A DNA stretch of 64,000 nucleotides from Palsa-892 sp963751615 (GCA_963751615.1 CAVVVG010000006.1:1-64000), one strand, 5' to 3'. Counted from the first letter of the stretch, positions 1 through 8,978 are shown. The notes: generated by a model not told the origin, from the letters alone. Translations and numbers: made by a program.

Positions 1-613
1 GCGTGGCGGACAGCATGCAGCCCAAAAATGTCGCTCCACGAACTCGCGCCCGGTGTGGGGAAGTTCGAGTAGTATCTTCCGGCCGGCTATTCGGTGGCTG
101 TCGGGGGCTCTGTCGAAGAGAGTGCAAAAAGCCAGGCCCCAATCAAGGCGGTCGTGCCGCTGATGCTTTTTCGACGATCGCCACAATTCGGATGGTCCAG
201 TTGCAAAGCTTCCAGCTGGCTGTTCCTGGTTTGCGTGGTCGCTCCTCTTGCCCTGGTAGGCGTCCGTTTTAGCCTTGCTGCCGAGCGGAGCGCCTCTCGG
301 TTTCGTGGCGATTTGGGCGTACTGGCGTTGATCGGCATCTCATTCGCAATTCAGTGATCTTGATTGTGCAGATCGAAGACCTGAGAAAGATCGGGCGGCC
401 GGCATGGGACGCGGTAATCGAAGCAACGGAGCATCGCCTCCGACCGATCATGTCTACGGCCGCTGCCGCAAAGTTGGGGCCTTATCCCGATTGCTAGAGA
501 GATTTTTTGGGTCCGATGGCTTATGCGATGATGGGCGGCATGATCCCGTGGGTATGCTGCTGACGTTGCTATTTTCGCCAGCGCTGTACGTGGCATGGCT
601 TCGTATGAAATAG
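1..613 (+). pseudogene. RND efflux permease (AcrB/HAE1 type), C-terminal remnant
   Basis: Pieces of the last transmembrane part of an AcrB-like inner-membrane proton/drug antiporter can be read across all three + frames: YLPAGYSVAVGGSVEESAKS near 80-135, MVQLQSFQ near 190-215, then NSVILIVQIEDLRK near 352-390, DAVIEATEHRLRPI near 410-455 and GPMAYAMMGG with a TLLFSPALYVAWLRMK-like end before the stop at 611-613. Order and spacing match the C-terminal fifth of the family, whose proteins are about 1,050 residues long. At least four frame changes are needed, so it is broken or badly resolved, and the rest lies left of the window. No intact gene is seen before 716. Confidence 0.7.
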
Positions 614-715
614 CTGGTGACACTCCGCAAGCCTGTTCTGACTCACTTTCAGCAATGCAAACCAGCTTTACTGCGAAGTTAAGGACGTAACTATATCGCG
701 CTCAGCCGTAGTGGC

Positions 716-916
716 TCAGGGAACCCACGTAAGATCCAAATTCGGCTTCCCGACCATAACGATCATGTCTCCATCGAGATCTACTTGGAGAGCGTCTGCA
801 GGTATGCAGTCGTGATTAGAACAGTATTCTCCAGGGTACCAAGAATGGACATCGGCAGCGGGCACTGGGCCGATTGCCAGGACCACGGCGGTTAAAACGA
901 CGCGTCCACGGTTCAT
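716..916 (-). CDS. small secreted protein with paired Cys motif
   Basis: A 66-residue protein starts at the ATG at 914-916, chosen because AGGAGGC (in 923-930) sits just upstream. Residues 1-20 form a signal peptide (RVVLTAVVLAIGPVPAA) and the mature part holds WYPGEYCSNHDC followed by a short beta-rich tail ending in WVP. The CSxxDC pattern recalls small periplasmic proteins common in Bradyrhizobium, but no function is known to me. The longer frame back to 979 has no ribosome binding site. Confidence 0.65.
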   Translation of the reverse strand: MNRGRVVLTAVVLAIGPVPAADVHSWYPGEYCSNHDCIPADALQVDLDGDMIVMVGKPNLDLTWVP

Positions 917-991
917 TAAAGAAGCCTCCTGATTAGTAGTACCTGGGCAACGGAATTGCTCCCGATTCGGCCATGACACTCTCTCATTATA

Positions 992-1019
992 ATGTCTGCT
1001 TTACCCCCTAAGCGGACAT
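992..1019 (+). repeat. GCGGACAT repeat, single hairpin B
   Basis: This is one 28-bp palindrome (ATGTCTGCTTT, ACCCCCT loop, AAGCGGACAT) preceded by the usual spacer gacactctctcattat. It is the middle hairpin of the three-hairpin repeat best seen at 11005-11123. Confidence 0.85.
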
Positions 1020-1141
1020 GCGGGGCAGCTATTCCAAACTGCTAGTCAACTCGGCCAATGTTGGTGCCTTGCGTCAGAAAGTCGACTAAATGCCTTGAGA
1101 AAATTGTCCTGGCAACTAAAATCAACTGGTCAGGCCACTCG

Positions 1142-1349
1142 TTACCACTTCAATGAATTAAACCAGTTGTTGATACATCCTTCTTTCGCCTTATTATTTG
1201 TTATACGATAGCGTTCTGGAATTTCACCCTCGAGCTGTTCATCGTTGACGATTCATCTTATCGACTTCATCATCGGTGAGTTTACCCCACTTCTCTTTCA
1301 CCTTTCCCTTGACCTGCTTCCAATTTCCTTCAACACCGATCCAGTTCAT
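1142..1349 (-). pseudogene. CsbD-family stress protein, one frameshift
   Basis: From the ATG at 1347-1349 the frame reads a typical CsbD start (MNWIGVEGNWKQVKGKVKEK, then WGKLTDDEVDKM) and stops at 1239 after 36 residues. The remaining CsbD consensus (IVNDEQLEGEIPERYRI) continues one base out of frame and stops at 1142-1144. The break falls at bases 1253/1254, where ATG and ATA seem merged. CsbD proteins are short, hydrophilic general-stress proteins of unknown biochemical role, usually about 60-70 residues, which fits the repaired length. Confidence 0.75.
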
Positions 1350-1605
1350 GATCGGCTCCATTACTAGCAATCAAACGCCGCGAGAGCGGCCCTCTTGCAG
1401 ACGCAGACCCACCAATAAAGAATAAAGCGACAACCGATGGCTACGGCGTGTCTGTATAAAATTGGCCACACTGCGCGCATTCCACTCGGCAGAGTGGCTT
1501 GCCGAGTTGGCGATGGCCAGTTGCTGACGAAACTCAACACTGGCGCGATGTCCAAATCATGATCTAACTCACCGCGTTTCCACTGCTGCCGATGGGGTCG
1601 GGTAC

Positions 1606-1633
1606 TGTTCCGCTTCGTGCCAAAAGCGGACAT
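1606..1633 (+). repeat. GCGGACAT repeat, degenerate hairpin C
   Basis: This is a decayed third hairpin (tgttccgcttcgtgccaaaagcggacat). The right arm and the loop GTGCC are kept. Confidence 0.6.
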
Positions 1634-1765
1634 CTCGGCGTCACGCTCGGCCAACATGGATCATTAAAGATGGTCGAGATGTCGCTTCAGGGTAGGAATG
1701 TCAGGGACAGGACTATAAGCTTTCGCTTCAAGCCATCCATGAGAGTATATGAGGATGATCCCGCC

Positions 1766-1993
1766 ATGCCGCGTTACTTTTTCCATCTCACCGACGGCAA
1801 ACAGGTTCGGCAAGGAATCACAAAGGACATCGACTTGGCGGGCAATGCCGCCGCCCGCAACGATGCGGTGGCGCTCGCACGTAACTGAAGCACGGCAGTG
1901 CGATGCCGGGTCGGAATCGGACCGGGTGGTTCGTCACCATCATGGACGAGCACCGGACATAAGGTCGACGAGGTGCCAATCATGGATGTCTGA
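1766..1993 (+). pseudogene. DUF6894-like small protein, two frameshifts
   Basis: The ATG at 1766 opens MPRYFFHLTDGKQV, the hallmark start of small DUF6894 proteins that are abundant in Bradyrhizobium. The frame closes at 1888 after VALARN. Expected continuations follow in other frames: LKHGSAMPGRNRTGWFVTIM, then DEH and KVDEVPIMDV with a stop at 1991-1993. One base is missing after 1884 (aaC-ctg) and one is extra near 1954/1955 (CGA/GGA merged). The function of the family is unknown. The product would be about 75 residues. Confidence 0.7.
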
Positions 1994-2208
1994 AGATGTA
2001 GTTCCCGTGCGATGTCCACAGTTACACTGATAGGTTCTTGGACCCAGACCACAGCTTCGGTTTTCCGAACCAAACTAATTGTTGTGCGGAGGCACTCTTT
2101 CTCATCTGACGCGATGGAAATTAATGGTCAATGTTTACAGACCCGCTTTCGATATGACCCAATCCTTCAAGTGTGGGTCAGTCCAAAAGACCCAAGGGAG
2201 CTTTAGAT

Positions 2209-2904
2209 ATGAAACGCGCATTGTTGACCACAGCCGCCGTGCTCGCAGTTCTGGCGGGCATCAACGCGGCTCCCGCGCAAACGGGCGGTGTCGAGCCGCG
2301 CGGAATGCAAAACCCGACTTCGAGTGGTGGCTCGGCGCCTCTAAGTGAAGACAAATTGAAGGCTGGCGTTCATGCGCAGGGATCAGGTGAAAAAGCAAAG
2401 GCTGAACCAGGCGGTGGCGCAGCTTTGACGGGACCCAAGGAAAAGATGGGATCGGGCAAGGTTCAAACGCAAAATGAAGATGCGACGAAGAAGCCCGGGC
2501 AGACCGGAATTCGAGCAAAACAAGAAAGAACAGTCCAGCGAATTGAGCGGCCAGAGCCAGAGTCAGCCGAAAAATGAGCAGCGCGCGACCGGCCAAAGCA
2601 CCAGCACACCCAAGGAAGGCGGAATGCAAAAAGGCGACGCGGCCAAGACTGTGCAGCTTTCGACCGAACAGCGCGGGAAGATTCGCACGACGATCGTGGA
2701 TCAAAAGGTCGAGCGGGTGAAAACGTGAACTTCTCGATCTCAGTTGGTGAGCGGATTCCGCGCAAGGTGCATTACTATCCGTTGCCAGCGTCCGTGTTTG
2801 TTATCGTGCCTGAATACGAGGGTTACGATTATATTCTGGTTGGCGACGAGATCTTAATCATCGATCCGAGAACGCTTGAAATTGTCGCGATTCTTCCGGC
2901 GTAA
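2209..2904 (+). pseudogene. DUF1236 secreted protein, two frameshifts
   Basis: The ATG at 2209 follows the ribosome site AAGGGAG and encodes a signal peptide (RALLTTAAVLAVLAGINAAPAQ). Next comes a Gly/Lys/Gln-rich, low-complexity linker, then the DUF1236 core: LSTEQRGKIRTTIVDQKVER, FSISVGERIPR and the YILVGDEILIIDPRTLEIVA end. The linker changes frame at 2505/2506 (ACC/ACG merged) and again near 2722 in a run of A. Repaired, it gives about 230 residues, normal for this family of periplasmic alphaproteobacterial proteins of unknown function. Confidence 0.75.
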
Positions 2905-2958
2905 GCACACCGGTTATTGAACGGCGAAGGGCCGCCAATTAAGCTGAGGATCGTCTCG

Positions 2959-3568
2959 ATGAAAATCGCGCTCAGCTCTTTGTTCTTTGCCGCCGTGGCG
3001 AGTGTAGCCTTCTATTTTTATGGTGCATCTCCCACAAATGCTCAACCCGTAGCTCCAGTGACGGCGGGATCTCAGATTTATTTGCTACGCGAACTGTTTG
3101 GAGTTTTTTCGCTCGGCATGGATAAACTTTCCGCGAAACTCAAAGAAAAAGGCGACGAATCTGACTGATCGGGTGGGAACAGTGGCCATTAGCGGAAAGC
3201 GAAATTCTCGCTGAACATCGCCGCAAAGATACGAGGCCAATCATTTTAGTTGGCCACTCACTCGGGCGGATTCCACCATTCAGCTCGCCAATAGCATCGG
3301 CCAAGCGAATATAATGGTCGACCTTATTGTCACGTTCGACAGAACACGGGTAGCGGAGGTTCCGACTAACGTTGTGCATTTTATTAATTTCTATCTGAAT
3401 GATGGATTAGGAAAAGCTGCGATACCTAGCCAGGGGTTTCACGGCGAATTCAACAACATCGATCTGACAGCAAACAGAGATCTCGATCATTTAAATATCG
3501 ATGACGCCGATCACCTTCAGGCGATTGTTATGGACAAGATATTGGAGATTAGCGATCAGCAGAAGTAG
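2959..3568 (+). pseudogene. secreted alpha/beta hydrolase (lipase-like), two frameshifts
   Basis: The ATG at 2959 (AGGA upstream) starts a signal peptide and a region ending GVFSLGMDKLSAKLKEKGDE. The reading frame then shifts near 3160 to LIGWEQWPLAESEIL and RPIILVGHSLG, which holds the nucleophile elbow GHSLG, and shifts again near 3267 to DSTIQLANSIGQ and on to the stop at 3566. The later part contains FHGEFNNIDLT and HLNIDD, probably the acid and His region. Both breaks look like one base lost from a short homopolymer. A thioesterase/lipase fold is likely and the substrate is unknown. Confidence 0.65.
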
Positions 3569-3734
3569 CATGCTCAGTCCCAAAGGAGAGCAACGACGCA
3601 ATAAGAAAGTGGGGCAGGCGGGGCTTAAGTCAGCGCATCGAGCCAATCATCCCGTCCATTCTTACCCTAACGGGCGTGGTTCTGCTCCGGCACTTGAAGC
3701 GTAGCGATGGGGCAGGCGCAACCTCGGAGAAAAA

Positions 3735-4094
3735 ATGCGAAGCGTGTGTGCGAGTTTCACGATCACCGCTGCCTTGTTAATCGGCGGCATTTACAGCAAC
3801 GCAGAAGCAGCAAGGTTGTTTCGCGGCATGGCCTCTTATTACGGATTTCAAAGCAAGACAGCGAGCGGCGAAACAATGAATTCAAATATGATGACCGCGG
3901 CACATAGGACATTGCCCTTCGGTACGCGTGTACGGGTGACGGACGTGATCACGCATCGTTCGGTCATTGTTCGGATCAACGATCGTGGCCCTTTCATTAT
4001 GGACTTTATAATTGATCTTTCCACCGCGGCGGCGCAGGCGCTCGGAATTATCGGCCAGGGCGTCGCGATGGTCGACATCGAGGTCCTTCCCTAA
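3735..4094 (+). CDS. RlpA-like double-psi beta-barrel protein
   Basis: This intact 119-residue protein has a signal peptide (residues 1-25) followed directly by one DPBB domain: GMASYYG, SGETMN, TAAHRTLPFGTRVRVTDV, VRINDRGPF, IIDLSTAAAQALGI. The INDRGPF and IIDLS signatures mark the septal lytic transglycosylase RlpA family, which acts on denuded peptidoglycan in the periplasm. There is no SPOR domain and no lipobox Cys, so it is the short soluble type. The start follows CGGAGA at a good distance. Activity on glycans is inferred from the family. Confidence 0.85.
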   Translation: MRSVCASFTITAALLIGGIYSNAEAARLFRGMASYYGFQSKTASGETMNSNMMTAAHRTLPFGTRVRVTDVITHRSVIVRINDRGPFIMDFIIDLSTAAAQALGIIGQGVAMVDIEVLP

Positions 4095-4182
4095 CAAAAA
4101 AGAGTCAGAAAACATTTGCTACTGGGGCACTGCTGCCGCTTCCGGCGCGCCGATATTGAAAGTGGACCAAGCTATGGCCGCG

Positions 4183-4302
4183 ATGTCTGCTGTTGGCACT
4201 AAACGGACATGCCAGTGGCGTCGATGATGTCTGCTTTCGGGAGTAAAGCAGACATAGCAATTCATGGTAGCGTCATGTCCGCTTATGACCCAAAGCGGAC
4301 AT
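4183..4302 (-). repeat. GCGGACAT repeat, full three hairpins, minus orientation
   Basis: Read on the minus strand this gives hairpins A, B and C in order, with diverged arms. It is the only complete copy in this orientation. Its A hairpin overlaps the 3' end of the epimerase gene that ends at 4273. Confidence 0.8.
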
Positions 4303-5236
4303 TTCACGCTTTCCGTTTATAAGAATCAGCGGAGATTCCATTCCTTCCGGATAGGGAGTTCCCGTGAAGCCGAATTCCTTGGCGAACTTTGTCGAGTTGA
4401 ACAGATAGGGAAAGTCATTCTGATACAGCATCTCGTACGAACTCGCGAACGAAGGGATTGAACCACCCAGCAAGCCAAGTATCGGCGCGCTCAACACCCA
4501 GTATTTTGGGGACACGCCGAATTCCTTTGAAGCCATTACAATGAAATCTTTGCCGGTTGGCGGATGGGCCGTCGTTGGCAGATGCCACACCTGATTCCAT
4601 GCCCGATTCTCGCTCGGCCAGCAATGTCAGGCCATGTACCGCATCAGGTGTGAACGTCAATGAGTGCGGTACCGCAGCGTTGACCAACCACGATGCTCTT
4701 GATCCTTTCGCAAAAGCCTCAAAGACCAGAACGTTCGGTACACCGTTTTGAGTGTCAGGTCCGTAGAAATCCGCCGAGCGTGCAATCATTGCGCTGAGAC
4801 CGCCAGCCTTCACTTCATTCATCAGCGATGTCGCGATCTTTGCGCGGATTTCTCCCTTCTTCGAGCAAGGTGCGTATGGAGTATCCTCCGTCATTGGGCC
4901 ATCGACCTTCCCATACATATAGACATTGTCGAAAAAGATCAGCTTCGCCTGTGCTCGTTTGCAGGCTTCGATGGCATTGGCCATGACACGCGGCCAGAGT
5001 TCGTGCCAAACCCTAAGTTCGTACTTGAGACCTGCGAGCAGGTGCACCACGCTCGACCCGGCGACTGCCCGGACGGTCTGCTCCCGATCGGCAAGATCGG
5101 CGGCGAGCAGTTCCGCCCCGGCAACTGGTTTCGGGCTGCGACTTACCAGTCGGAAAGGCGTGTTCCTTGCCGCCAGGATCTTGGCAAGTTCATTTCCGAT
5201 CGCGCCGCCCGCACCGAGGATCGTCGTCATTGTCAT
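4273..5236 (-). pseudogene. NAD-dependent epimerase/dehydratase-like protein, one frameshift
   Basis: An extended SDR starts at the ATG at 5234-5236 (GGAG upstream). It has the nucleotide motif GAGGAIG, the acidic AADLAD strand, FFDNVYMYGKVDGPM and ARSADFYGPDT. At 4601/4602 an extra base (GCA/GGA merged) ends the main frame wrongly. The true C-terminus continues as WNQVWHLPTTAHPPTGKDF and YWVLSAPILGLLGG and runs into the repeat at 4302, where MSALGHKRT supplies the last residues and the stop. So either the repeat inserted into the 3' end or it replaced the original terminus. The substrate is unknown. Confidence 0.75.
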
Positions 5237-5302
5237 CACCCAACTCCATATTCAAGCGAATTAAACTTACACCAATTTCCCATGCGTTCGGATGCGGCCA
5301 TG

Positions 5303-5330
5303 ATGTCTGCTTCTGGCACAAAGCGGACAT
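5303..5330 (-). repeat. GCGGACAT repeat, single hairpin C, minus orientation
   Basis: One palindrome (atgtctgcttctggcacaaagcggacat). Read on the minus strand the loop is GTGCC, which marks hairpin C. Confidence 0.75.
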
Positions 5331-5394
5331 CGGCCAACCTTGCGCCGATCACCTCGTCGGAGGTGACGAGCAAGTTCGGCGCGATCAACGATGA

Positions 5395-5592
5395 TTAGTT
5401 TACCGTCCGGTTTTGGTAAGGGTCGATTGTTGCTTCTTGCAGCCGCTTGATGTCCGCCAAGCATCTTCACGAATTCGAAAACGGGCCATTACCAACAAGC
5501 CTGCCGGTTACGCTTATTGCATACCAGCCGTCCTTGACGCCCCGCCTATCGGATTCAACTTCGTTGATATGTTTTGGAGCAATATTTTTCAT
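5395..5592 (-). pseudogene. small protein with GVKDGWYAI motif, indels near the 3' end
   Basis: From the ATG at 5590-5592 the frame reads KHINEVESDRRGVKDGWYAI then LVGNGPFSNS and stops. Continuing with two small indels gives CLADIKRLQEAT up to a stop at 5395. The pattern (E-x-DGWY-x-GPF-x-C-x-I) recalls a short, uncharacterised protein type I associate with Bradyrhizobium. No ribosome site is clear. It may be a real small gene damaged by sequencing indels or a decayed one. Confidence 0.4.
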
Positions 5593-5986
5593 AATGTTTG
5601 TCCAAATTTGAACGGCCCCAAGCAATAACGTTGCTGACTGTTCTTGCGGGGCTTGAGGCTGCCGGGAGTAACGATTGTGTTCGTAATTGGCGATGCTCGG
5701 CGACCGGGGTATCCCGCGGAAATCCGGGCCGCCATGGTTGAGATCGCACGTAAAGGTCACCGGGTGAATTAAACACCATCGCAGCAGCGAGTGTTCACAA
5801 TAGGGCTGCAAAATTTCTTTTTGGTAATATTTGGAACCGGCTAGAAGCGGACATTGAACCCCCAATGGAAAGGGCTACTCTCGCGTGAACCTGATTCGTG
5901 GAACCCCAGCATCCGCCCTGCGTTTTAAGAGCACGGCATTAGAAGGAAATGTCCTTGTTCAATATCCTGAATACGTGGATTAAGCG
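5593..5986. other. stretch with no supported gene
   Basis: I see no conserved frame, RNA gene or repeat here. Open frames are short, overlap on both strands and lack ribosome sites. Confidence 0.5.
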
Positions 5987-6228
5987 GTGAGTTTCAGTGC
6001 GGACGTCCAGCATGTCATGGCGTTACGATCAATTCGGCTGGCATCAGGTGGCCCGACGCGGCAACCGAGCTCGGCAAATGGTTTCCGAAAAAGTCCGCCT
6101 TTGGCGAGACGCAAGTGGCTATCGTGACCGCTTTGGTGACCGGCAGCAGCCTCGATGCCGCTGCCGCCAGGGCCTACGCGCTGTACCGTTGCTGCGTGAG
6201 CGCCAACAGCGACAGGCTGCGGTCCTAA
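5987..6228 (+). pseudogene. possible small Bradyrhizobium-type protein, frameshifted
   Basis: A GTG at 5987 opens FSADVQHVMALRSIRLASGG. One base later the frame continues ATELGKWFPKKSAFGETQVA and AAAARAYALYRCCVSANSDR, to a stop at 6226-6228. The layout (VMALR-x-RLA-x-GG, ELGK, a final RxxVxxNxxRL helix) resembles short phasin-like or polyhydroxyalkanoate-type helical proteins of this group. Similarity is from memory and weak. Confidence 0.35.
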
Positions 6229-6262
6229 CGACCTTCACTTGGGCGTGTCTATCGAAGCAACA

Positions 6263-6381
6263 ATGTCCGCTTTGGGTCAAAAGCAGACATGACGCACACT
6301 AATTATGATGTCCGCTTTACCCCCAAAAGCGGTCATTGGTCGATAGCCCTCTGATGTCTGCTTTGTACCAATAGCAGACAT
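6263..6381 (+). repeat. GCGGACAT repeat, full three hairpins
   Basis: Hairpins A, B and C are all present with the usual spacers. The upstream flank gggcgtgtctatcgaagcaa is shared with the copy at 15517, so the mobile unit extends left of hairpin A. Confidence 0.85.
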
Positions 6382-6624
6382 GTCGGTTTTCTGTATCGAC
6401 CGCTAGAATTTGCGTTGGCGGCATTGACGCAAATCAAATTCAAAAATTCCGTGACTATAACCGCAAAAACGGCAAGAAAAGTTAGAGCGCGAAATTATGA
6501 GGATGACAGCGAGTGAATCGCTACACACAAATCCGCACCTTTAAGCGCGTTCGTAACGCACACCGCCTCATGCTAACGTTAGAATGTGAATTCTGGAACA
6601 TCGTTCCGGCGAGGAGTACGATCA

Positions 6625-6905
6625 ATGTCTGTTGAAACTCTTCTCATCATAGTATTAATTGGCGCTGTAGCCGGGTGGTTGGCCGGACAAATTGTCCAAG
6701 GCACGGGGTTCGGTCTCGTCGGCGATATCATAATTGGAATCATCGGCGCTTTTATCGGGACTTGGTTGCTGCCACAGTTGGGCATCCGACTGGTACCGGA
6801 ATAGTCGCGCAATCATCGCCGCTACCATTGGCGCGGTGGTGCTCTTAATTCTTCTCGGATTCTTCGGAAGAGGCGGGGGTAGGTCATTCAGACGAGGTGG
6901 GGGTG
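6625..6905 (+). pseudogene. GlsB/YeaQ/YmgE-family stress membrane protein, two frameshifts
   Basis: The ATG at 6625 (GAGGAG upstream) gives MSVETLLIIVLIGAVAGWLA, GQIVQGTGFGLVGDIIIG and WLLPQLGI, three hydrophobic segments typical of transglycosylase-associated (GlsB) inner-membrane proteins. The frame then ends at 6804. Two single G losses (near 6791 and 6813) would restore GTGIVA and AIIAATIGAVVLLILLGFFG followed by the Gly/Arg-rich tail near 6895. Members are small stress-induced proteins of unknown action. Confidence 0.7.
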
Positions 6906-6925
6906 GTGGCGCGCGCTTCCATCTC

Positions 6926-7096
6926 ACGGCACCCACCGTTCCCATCTTTATTATTTCGCTAGTGCTTGCGGTTGTCGCCCTGTTGGCGCACTACGCAGGA
7001 ATCACAATCCCAATCATTACAGCGGCACATGTTTTCGATGTGCTCGCCATTGCCTACTTGGTGCTCCTTGCTGCTGTATTGTTTCGAGGCGTTTGA
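6926..7096 (+). CDS. small membrane protein, start unclear
   Basis: In the same frame as the GlsB tail, residues TAPTVPIFIISLVLAVVALL and AAHVFDVLAIAYLVLLAAVL form two transmembrane helices, ending LFRGV at 7096. I recall separate 55-60 residue proteins of this form in Bradyrhizobium starting MTAP. Here the expected ATG is ACG at 6926 and no stop separates it from GlsB. It is either a fusion caused by a lost stop or a gene with a damaged start. Confidence 0.4.
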   Translation, partial: TAPTVPIFIISLVLAVVALLAHYAGITIPIITAAHVFDVLAIAYLVLLAAVLFRGV

Positions 7097-7190
7097 ACTG
7101 AACGAAACGAAGTTGTCTCGTCGGAGCACTGGCGGACAAGTTTAGCGACGCAAATTATGCAGTGTGAAAAGGAGATGTAGTAGAACTACA

Positions 7191-7394
7191 ATGAGCGAAA
7201 CGACCTATGTCAAAATTGCCAGTACGATCTTCACGCTAGTAGCGCTCCTCCATCTGATGCGTATCGTGCTGGACTGGCCGGCTGTGATCGGCGGTTGGGA
7301 TATTCCCATGTGGGTGAGTTGGGTAGGCCTTGTTGTGGCGACTGCGCTTGCATTTTTTGGATTTAAACTCACCGTGTCGTTGCGTTCGAAATAA
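7191..7394 (+). CDS. small two-helix membrane protein
   Basis: A 67-residue protein starts at the ATG at 7191. It has two hydrophobic segments, ASTIFTLVALLHLMRIVL and WVSWVGLVVATALAFFGFKL, separated by a short loop with GGWDIP. GGAG at 7171 is rather far upstream (16 bases). It resembles small inner-membrane proteins of Bradyrhizobium relatives. It follows the GlsB-like genes on the same strand, suggesting a group of small membrane stress proteins. Confidence 0.65.
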   Translation: MSETTYVKIASTIFTLVALLHLMRIVLDWPAVIGGWDIPMWVSWVGLVVATALAFFGFKLTVSLRSK

Positions 7395-7418
7395 TGCCGT
7401 TCGTAGTCGTCGGCTTAT

Positions 7419-7447
7419 CGGTAATACTTTCGGGTGCATTTAGTACA
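7419..7447 (+). repeat. copy of a GGTRATACTTTC...TTTAGTACA motif
   Basis: CGGTAATACTTTCGGGTGCA followed by TTTAGTACA differs at only two positions from bases 23202-23230, the left arm and start of loop of a hairpin near the second tRNA-Arg duplication. Here the matching right arm is absent. Confidence 0.5.
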
Positions 7448-7604
7448 GTGTTCGAGCTTAAGCTGAAAATAGCAGTTAGGTCCCTTTCGCAAGTTGTGTG
7501 GAGTAAGAGAACTAAAGATTGAATAGTAAAACTTCGATCCCTAGCCAGGGCTATGTGCAATCGCTTGATTATTTCACGCGCGAAATCAAAGATGGAATGG
7601 AACG

Positions 7605-8233
7605 ATGGCGAACCGATCGAAAAAAAGGACGACAAAAGCGAAAGTAAAACGTCGGAAAGTCAAACAGAAGACTAAAGGTCGTAATGCCAAAAAGAGACCA
7701 ATCTCGACGAAAAAGACAACAGTATCGAAAACAATTACCGAAATCGACCCACACGTAGATACCAAGAAAGCCGAGAAGAGGGGATTGGGCTCTCTCAATT
7801 GCTTACCGCCGGTTGGCGGGTCGCTGAAAGTCTGTTGGCGTTAAAACGACAAGTCGATGCGATTGCTCCCGGACGCAGTCATGATAGTGATGGAACAATC
7901 GGCGACTCGGCACACCAGTCGCGAGATTCAGATCACAATCCGTGGGTAAGAGACGGCGGAATTGGAGTTGTTACCGCCATGGATATCACGAACGATCCTG
8001 CGCATAATTGTGATGCTGGCAAATTGGCAAAGTCGATCATTGATAGTCACGATCCTCGCGTTAAGTACGTCATCTGGAACCGCCGGATCGCGAGCTCCTA
8101 TCCTGTCGATGGAAATACGGCATGGAGTTGGCGTGCGTATGGAGGTTCCAATCCTCACAATAAGCACGTTCATATTTCTGTAGTACCCGACAAGTCGAGC
8201 TACGACTTCATTCTTCCATGGAATTTAGGATAA
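7605..8233 (+). pseudogene. M15-like peptidase domain protein with Lys-rich N-terminus, one frameshift
   Basis: The first 45 residues from the ATG at 7605 are almost half Lys/Arg (KRTTKAKVKRRKVKQKTKGR). The frame then slips near 7790 (a lost C) into a domain with IAPGRSHDSDGTIGD, SDHNPW, VTAMDIT, VIWNRRI and HNKHVHISV. The His (SDHN), Asp (MDIT) and His (HVHIS) have the spacing of zinc ligands in M15-type peptidoglycan peptidases and endolysin-like proteins. A peptidoglycan role is inferred. There is no signal peptide, and the basic arm could bind DNA or the wall. Confidence 0.6.
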
Positions 8234-8426
8234 TACTTGGATGCTCGCAAACGTACACTGCCGTGACTTATATGAATTACAGCCGAGCCTGTTGTTTGCG
8301 TTCGGACAGCCCGGGCTGACGAAGCCGTCAGTTCCGTCTGTCTTGCAAGAGGCCGGGAACAGCGCAAGTATTCTTGCCGGTTTGGGATTTATCTGGAGAA
8401 TCCCGGCTGCGAGCAGGGAGAGCACC

Positions 8427-8887
8427 ATGAACAGGAACATGATTACGTCCGCATTTGCGGCCTTGGCGCTGCTATGGAGTACCGGATTGGCTAGTGCCCA
8501 ATCCGGAACGGCAACTGAAGCGAAAGCCATGCTCGTCAGCGCGATTGCCGCGCTCAAGGCCAACGAGGCTGCAGCGCTGAGCGCGTTCAACGACAAGAAC
8601 AACAAGCAGTTCCACGACCGTGACCTTTACGTCTTCTGCTACAACATGACCGATGGCAAATTCACGGCGCACCCAAATCCTGCCGTGATGGGCACCGATG
8701 TCCGCGCCTTGAAGATCAAAAACGATCCCCTTGGACAAGAAACTTCGACACGATTAAGAGCTCGGCGGGAAGCGTCGGTACGGTGGACTATAACTTTCCG
8801 AAGCCCGGAACGACCGACCCCGCTCCCAAGCAATCCTTTGTGGCGTTGGTCGGCAATGAGGGTTGCGGCGTCGGCTATTACAAATAG
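8427..8887 (+). pseudogene. single Cache-domain periplasmic protein, one frameshift
   Basis: The ATG at 8427 (AGGGAG upstream) starts a signal peptide (ITSAFAALALLWSTGLASA). A helix follows, then the Cache core FHDRDLYVFCYNMTDGKFTA, HPNPAVMGTDVR and, after a one-base loss near 8732 in a run of A, NFDTIKSSAGSVGTVDYNFP and FVALVGNEGCGVGYYK. It resembles stand-alone alphaproteobacterial Cache proteins of about 150 residues that bind small molecules in the periplasm. The ligand is unknown and no sensor kinase or chemoreceptor part is attached. Confidence 0.7.
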
Positions 8888-8916
8888 CCGGCCCGACTGC
8901 TTTCGAGGCGAGATCG

Positions 8917-8944
8917 ATATCCGCTTTGGGTCATAAGCGGACAT
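8917..8944 (+). repeat. GCGGACAT repeat, single hairpin A
   Basis: A lone first hairpin with loop GGGTC (atatccgctttgggtcataagcggacat). Confidence 0.8.
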
Positions 8945-8978
8945 CCTGACCAGACAGATCTGCGTGTCTAAGTTCGTC

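Noticed and set aside
4748..5398. 216-residue open frame on the + strand
   Set aside because: It lies antisense to the epimerase, which has a clear Rossmann motif, and runs into the repeat.
6595..6607. Palindrome GGAACATCGTTCC as a general-stress sigma factor promoter
   Set aside because: The expected GGAAC and CGTT boxes of such promoters are about 16-19 bp apart. Here they are 3 bp apart, so the match is probably chance or another site.
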